A stretch of DNA of 64,000 bases from Verrucomicrobiota bacterium (lineage in GTDB: Bacteria; Verrucomicrobiota; Verrucomicrobiia; Opitutales; Opitutaceae): contig JACRKC010000112.1 in assembly GCA_016235555.1 (NCBI GenBank), positions 1 to 64,000 of the forward strand, written 5' to 3'. A program made the translations under genes and the position numbers. Below the pieces are notes generated by a model. The model was not told the origin of the DNA and ran no database searches. It was given only the letters and a program-made list of their open reading frames with translations. Every line of letters begins with the position of its first letter. Positions within the stretch are counted from its first letter, which is position 1. Of the stretch, positions 61,140 to 64,000 are shown piece by piece.

Positions 61140-62414
61140 ATGCACACCCTACGTCACCTGACCGTCGCCGCGCTGGCGCTCCTCGCGCCCGCGTCGCTGT
61201 TCGCCGTCCCGGCGTGGTCCCGCTCCGAGGCCACCGCCTGCTCCTCCTGCCACGCCACGCCCACCTGGCAGCTCACCGGCGTTGGACTCGACTTCCTCAA
61301 GAACGGCCACCGCAACGATCCCTTCAAATTCAACTCCAAGGCCCAGACCTGGGACAACTACTTCTCCCTCGTCTGGAAGGGCCGCTTCTTCAACGACCAG
61401 CTCGACAGCGCCCGCACCGGCAACGCCAACACCCAGAAGCCCAGCACCCAGTTCGAGCAGCACTCCTTCTCGATCTACACCGGCGGCGCGCTCGCGGAGC
61501 GGTTCTCCTACTTCACCGAACTTTACCTGAGCGAGAACACCGGCTCCACCTCCGGCGGCAACATCGTGCAGGGCGACGCCTCTCGCAAGAAACTCGCCGA
61601 GGCCTTCCTCCAATACAACCACCCGATCGAGAAGGATCTCTTCCTCTCGGTGCGCGCCGGCGAGATTCTGCCGGGCATCCTCCACACCTTCGGCGTCGGT
61701 GCCCGCAGCGCCGAACAGCGCGCCATCGTCCTCAACGAAGCCCTCGCCGGCAACAGCAACACCTACCGTCCCTTCAGCCGCCAGCAGGGCATGGACGTCA
61801 CGCTCAACGGCAAGCACTACGAGATCGCCGCCGGCATCCTCAATGGCTCCGACACCTCCACCACCAACTCCATCGACGCCGACAGCCACAAGGACCTCTT
61901 TGCCTCGGCCCTCGTGACCTTCGACGAGGAGGAGTCCGGCGTCGGCGTCTTCCACTACAACGGCCAGTTCTCCAACTACACCACGAAGCAGGATTTCACG
62001 ACCGCGCTGCTCTTCCGGAATGATTTCTACCGCACCGGACTCATGGGCCGCTACATTCACAAGAACTGGCGCGTCGTCGCCACCTACTTCCGCGGCGAGG
62101 AGACCGCCAACGCCACCGGCCTCAAAGCCAAGAACGAAGGCTACTACGGCCTCTTCGACTACAACTTCTCCGAAAAGCTCGGCGCCTTCGTCCGCTACGA
62201 CCAACTCGACCCCAACACCTCCCTCGGCCGCAACGAGGTCTCCATGTGGCTCGTCGGCGTCGACGGCCTCCTCTACAGCAATCTCCGCTCCGGCGCGCGC
62301 TGGCAGGTCGAGTATTCCAAGAAGAGCACCTACAACGGCGCCTCCTTCCTCGCCCCCGGCACCACGAAATACACCGACGGCCGCCTCTTTGTTCAGGTCA
62401 CGTGGGGGTTCTAG
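61140..62414 (+). CDS. Monoheme cytochrome c fused to an outer-membrane beta-barrel (Cyc2-like)
   Basis: A 424-residue protein. The signal peptide (MHTLRHLTVAALALLAPASL, cleavage near residue 22) is followed by one heme c motif, CSSCH at residues 34-38, and then PTWQLTGVGLDFLKNGH. That spacing (CxxCH, P-x-x-LT, G-x-x-F, G) resembles the start of Cyc2, the fused cytochrome porin of iron oxidisers. About 360 residues of alternating amphipathic strands follow, ending in aromatic LFVQVTWGF as outer-membrane barrels do. His57 is a candidate second heme ligand. No other cytochrome gene lies nearby. A metal-type regulatory box upstream, a terminator after it and a metal-type two-component system downstream frame it. 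It could be an Fe(II) or other metal oxidase, or an outer-membrane electron conduit; assignment is by pattern only. Confidence 0.7.
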   Translation: MHTLRHLTVAALALLAPASLFAVPAWSRSEATACSSCHATPTWQLTGVGLDFLKNGHRNDPFKFNSKAQTWDNYFSLVWKGRFFNDQLDSARTGNANTQKPSTQFEQHSFSIYTGGALAERFSYFTELYLSENTGSTSGGNIVQGDASRKKLAEAFLQYNHPIEKDLFLSVRAGEILPGILHTFGVGARSAEQRAIVLNEALAGNSNTYRPFSRQQGMDVTLNGKHYEIAAGILNGSDTSTTNSIDADSHKDLFASALVTFDEEESGVGVFHYNGQFSNYTTKQDFTTALLFRNDFYRTGLMGRYIHKNWRVVATYFRGEETANATGLKAKNEGYYGLFDYNFSEKLGAFVRYDQLDPNTSLGRNEVSMWLVGVDGLLYSNLRSGARWQVEYSKKSTYNGASFLAPGTTKYTDGRLFVQVTWGF

Positions 62415-62446
62415 TCCAACACCCACCTCAGTGTGGTAGCTCCTGC

Positions 62447-62481
62447 GCCGGCGCGGTCCCAGCCACCGCGCCGGCTTTTTT
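62447..62481 (+). terminator. Rho-independent terminator of the cytochrome-porin gene
   Basis: Perfect 11-bp GC-rich stem (62447-62457 with 62465-62475), 7-nt loop, then six T. It begins 32 bp after the stop codon. Confidence 0.9.
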
Positions 62482-62524
62482 CCGGCGTGCCTCAAACCGA
62501 CCTCAACCGCTGGGCGGCTCCGTT

Positions 62525-62593
62525 GTAGCGGCGGTCTATGACCGCCGAAGAACCGATCGCCACTTTGCGACGGCGGTCATAGACCGCCGCTAC
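62525..62593. repeat. GTAG/CTAC BIME flanked by 18-bp direct repeats
   Basis: GTAG plus CGGCGGTC-tat-GACCGCCG and its inverted partner ending CTAC; nearly identical to 4623-4691. The surrounding segment is bounded by an exact 18-nt direct repeat (62467-62484 and 62623-62640, CGCGCCGGCTTTTTTCCG), which includes the 3' half of the terminator. Confidence 0.85.
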
Positions 62594-62687
62594 AGCTACT
62601 GATCGCTGACATCAAATTTGGTCGCGCCGGCTTTTTTCCGCCTCCGCAAACCCTCTCGCCTCACCAGGCGTCAATCCACTCACTGCC

Positions 62688-63362
62688 ATGATGCGCATCC
62701 TGATCGTCGAGGACGAACGCAAGGCCGCCGACTACCTGCACAAGGGACTCAGCGAGTCCGGTTACGTGTGCGACACCGCCGCGCGCGGCGACGACGGCCT
62801 CCACCTCGCGCTCACCGAGCCGTTCGACCTCGTCATCCTCGACGTCATGCTCCCCGGCCGCGACGGCTGGTCGGTGCTCTCCTCCCTCCGCCGCGCCGGC
62901 CGCGAGACCCCCGTGCTCATGCTCACGGCCCGCGACGCCGTCGAGGACCGCGTGAAGGGCCTCGAAACCGGCGCCGACGACTACCTCGTCAAACCCTTCG
63001 CCTTTTCCGAACTGCTCGCGCGCGTGCGCTCCATCCTCCGCCGCGGCCCCGCCCGCCAGCCCGACGTGCTCCAGGTCGCCGACCTCGAGATCGACCTCCC
63101 CCGCCACCGCGCCAGCCGCGCCGGCCAGCGGCTCGACCTGACGCCGAAGGAATTCGCCCTCCTCACCCTGCTCGCCCGCCGCCAGGGCGAGGTCCTCACC
63201 CGCACGATTATCTCCGAACTCGTCTGGGAAATGAACTTCGACTCCGACACCAACGTCGTCGACGTCGCCGTGCGTCGCCTCCGCACCAAGGTCGACGATC
63301 CCTTCGCGCAGAAACTCATCCGCACGGTGCGCGGTGTCGGCTATGTCCTCGAAACCAGCTGA
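62688..63362 (+). CDS. Heavy-metal-type OmpR-family response regulator
   Basis: A 224-residue receiver plus winged-helix DNA-binding protein. The phosphoacceptor Asp is in VILDVMLPG (D52); [20 protein letters not shown] links to the effector domain with [20 protein letters not shown] and [20 protein letters not shown]. These phrases are characteristic of the CusR/CopR/CzcR/SilR group (TIGR01387). Two ATGs in tandem (62688, 62691) are possible starts. It overlaps the sensor kinase by 20 bp. A box of the type bound by this group lies upstream of the cytochrome-porin gene. Confidence 0.92.
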   Translation: MMRILIVEDERKAADYLHKGLSESGYVCDTAARGDDGLHLALTEPFDLVILDVMLPGRDGWSVLSSLRRAGRETPVLMLTARDAVEDRVKGLETGADDYLVKPFAFSELLARVRSILRRGPARQPDVLQVADLEIDLPRHRASRAGQRLDLTPKEFALLTLLARRQGEVLTRTIISELVWEMNFDSDTNVVDVAVRRLRTKVDDPFAQKLIRTVRGVGYVLETS

Positions 63363-64000
63363 CTCCGATCCGCGCCTCCCCGCGCCGATCCATTTCCGCC
63401 GTTGGTCGATCGCCGCACGGCTCACGACGCTCTACGCCGGCTCCACCGCGATCGTCCTCCTGCTCGCCGCCGCATATCTTTATTGGGGCCTCGCCCAGAG
63501 CCTCGACCGCGAGGACCGCGCCCTCGTCACCGGCAAGCTCCAGGTCCTCCGCCTCATGCTCCGCGAGCACCACGACAATCCCGCCATGCTCGCCGGCGAG
63601 ATCGAACACGAAGCGTCCGCCAACGAACTGCTCAAATACTACCTCCGCATCCTCGATCTTCAGGGCAAGGTGCTGATGGAAACCGAAGGCATGAGCACGC
63701 TGCTGCCCGTGCTCGCGTTTCCTCCGCCCGCCCCCGCCGCCGCCCCGCCGGTCGTCGTGCCCCGCAGCCTCCCCGATGGCCGCACCTATCTCATGGTCGC
63801 GGCGGAAACGCCCGCCGGTGATGCCGGCGCCGAACGCCGGCTCGTTCACGTCGCCCTCGATGTCGACCACAACGCCGTCCTGCTCGCCGACTACCGGGTG
63901 AAGATCGCCATTGCCCTCGCCGCCGGCGTCGCGCTCGCCGCGCTCAGCGGCGCGTTCGTCGCCCGCACCGGCCTGCGCCCCGTGCGCGACATCGCCCACG
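63343..64000 (+). CDS. Heavy-metal-type sensor histidine kinase (partial)
   Basis: N-terminal 219 residues of a sensor kinase, cut by the window end. The ATG at 63343 overlaps the regulator gene. An N-terminal transmembrane helix ([15 protein letters not shown]) is followed by a periplasmic sensor with [20 protein letters not shown] and LPVLAFPPP, phrases typical of CusS/CopS/SilS kinases (TIGR01386), then a second helix ([20 protein letters not shown]) and the first residues of a HAMP domain ([10 protein letters not shown]). The catalytic part lies outside the window. Confidence 0.9.
   Translation, partial: MSSKPADSDPRLPAPIHFRRWSIAARLTTLYAGSTAIVLLLAAAYLYWGLAQSLDREDRALVTGKLQVLRLMLREHHDNPAMLAGEIEHEASANELLKYYLRILDLQGKVLMETEGMSTLLPVLAFPPPAPAAAPPVVVPRSLPDGRTYLMVAAETPAGDAGAERRLVHVALDVDHNAVLLADYRVKIAIALAAGVALAALSGAFVARTGLRPVRDIAH

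Overview
The window looks like a high-GC Verrucomicrobiota chromosome, most likely Opitutaceae. This rests on alanine/proline-rich ribosomal protein extensions, a large TonB-dependent receptor beside glycoside hydrolases, Gfo/Idh and ExbB/ExbD/TonB families, and very many GTAG-type intergenic palindromes. No rRNA, CRISPR array, intact transposase, integrase or phage gene is visible.

Left arm (1-12.7 kb): a carbohydrate-use neighbourhood (Gfo/Idh oxidoreductase, GH42 beta-galactosidase, TonB-dependent receptor, pectin-lyase-fold protein), then a phospholipid acyltransferase, a PAP2-type membrane phosphatase, a lone receiver-domain protein and a small zinc-ribbon membrane protein. The gaps hold nested palindromic repeats.

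Centre (12.8-46 kb): one almost continuous minus-strand information-processing cluster. In transcription order it is tRNA-Thr, tuf, tRNA-Trp, secE, nusG, rplKAJL, rpoBC, two terminators, rpsL, rpsG, fusA, rpsJ, rplCDWB, rpsS, a small exported protein, rplV, rpsC, rplP, rpmC, rpsQ, rplNXE, rpsN, rpsH, rplFR, rpsE, rplO, secY, a degenerate adenylate-kinase-like gene, map, rpsM, rpsK, rpsD, rpoA, rplQ. rpmD, infA and rpmJ are missing from their usual places. EF-Tu has a divergent switch I, beta-prime lacks the second zinc-site cysteine cluster, and uS11 carries a tail of about 100 residues.

Right arm (46-64 kb): a TPR-ExbB-ExbD-TonB operon; LemA, a zinc-ribbon membrane protein and an M48 peptidase; a Tat-exported amidohydrolase; two tandem 645-residue TIR/TolB-like/TPR proteins; a small monooxygenase-fold protein; an iron-type alcohol dehydrogenase. 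At the right edge, a monoheme cytochrome c/beta-barrel fusion resembling Cyc2 is followed by a heavy-metal-type response regulator and sensor kinase. A sequence resembling the metal-regulator box lies upstream of the fusion gene. This module is the most interesting candidate system here.

Two repeat classes run through the window. One is REP/BIME-like hairpins with a GTAG foot; related repeats also lie in frame inside genes. The other is intergenic inverted repeats whose arms are built from tandem 7-10 nt units that differ at each locus.
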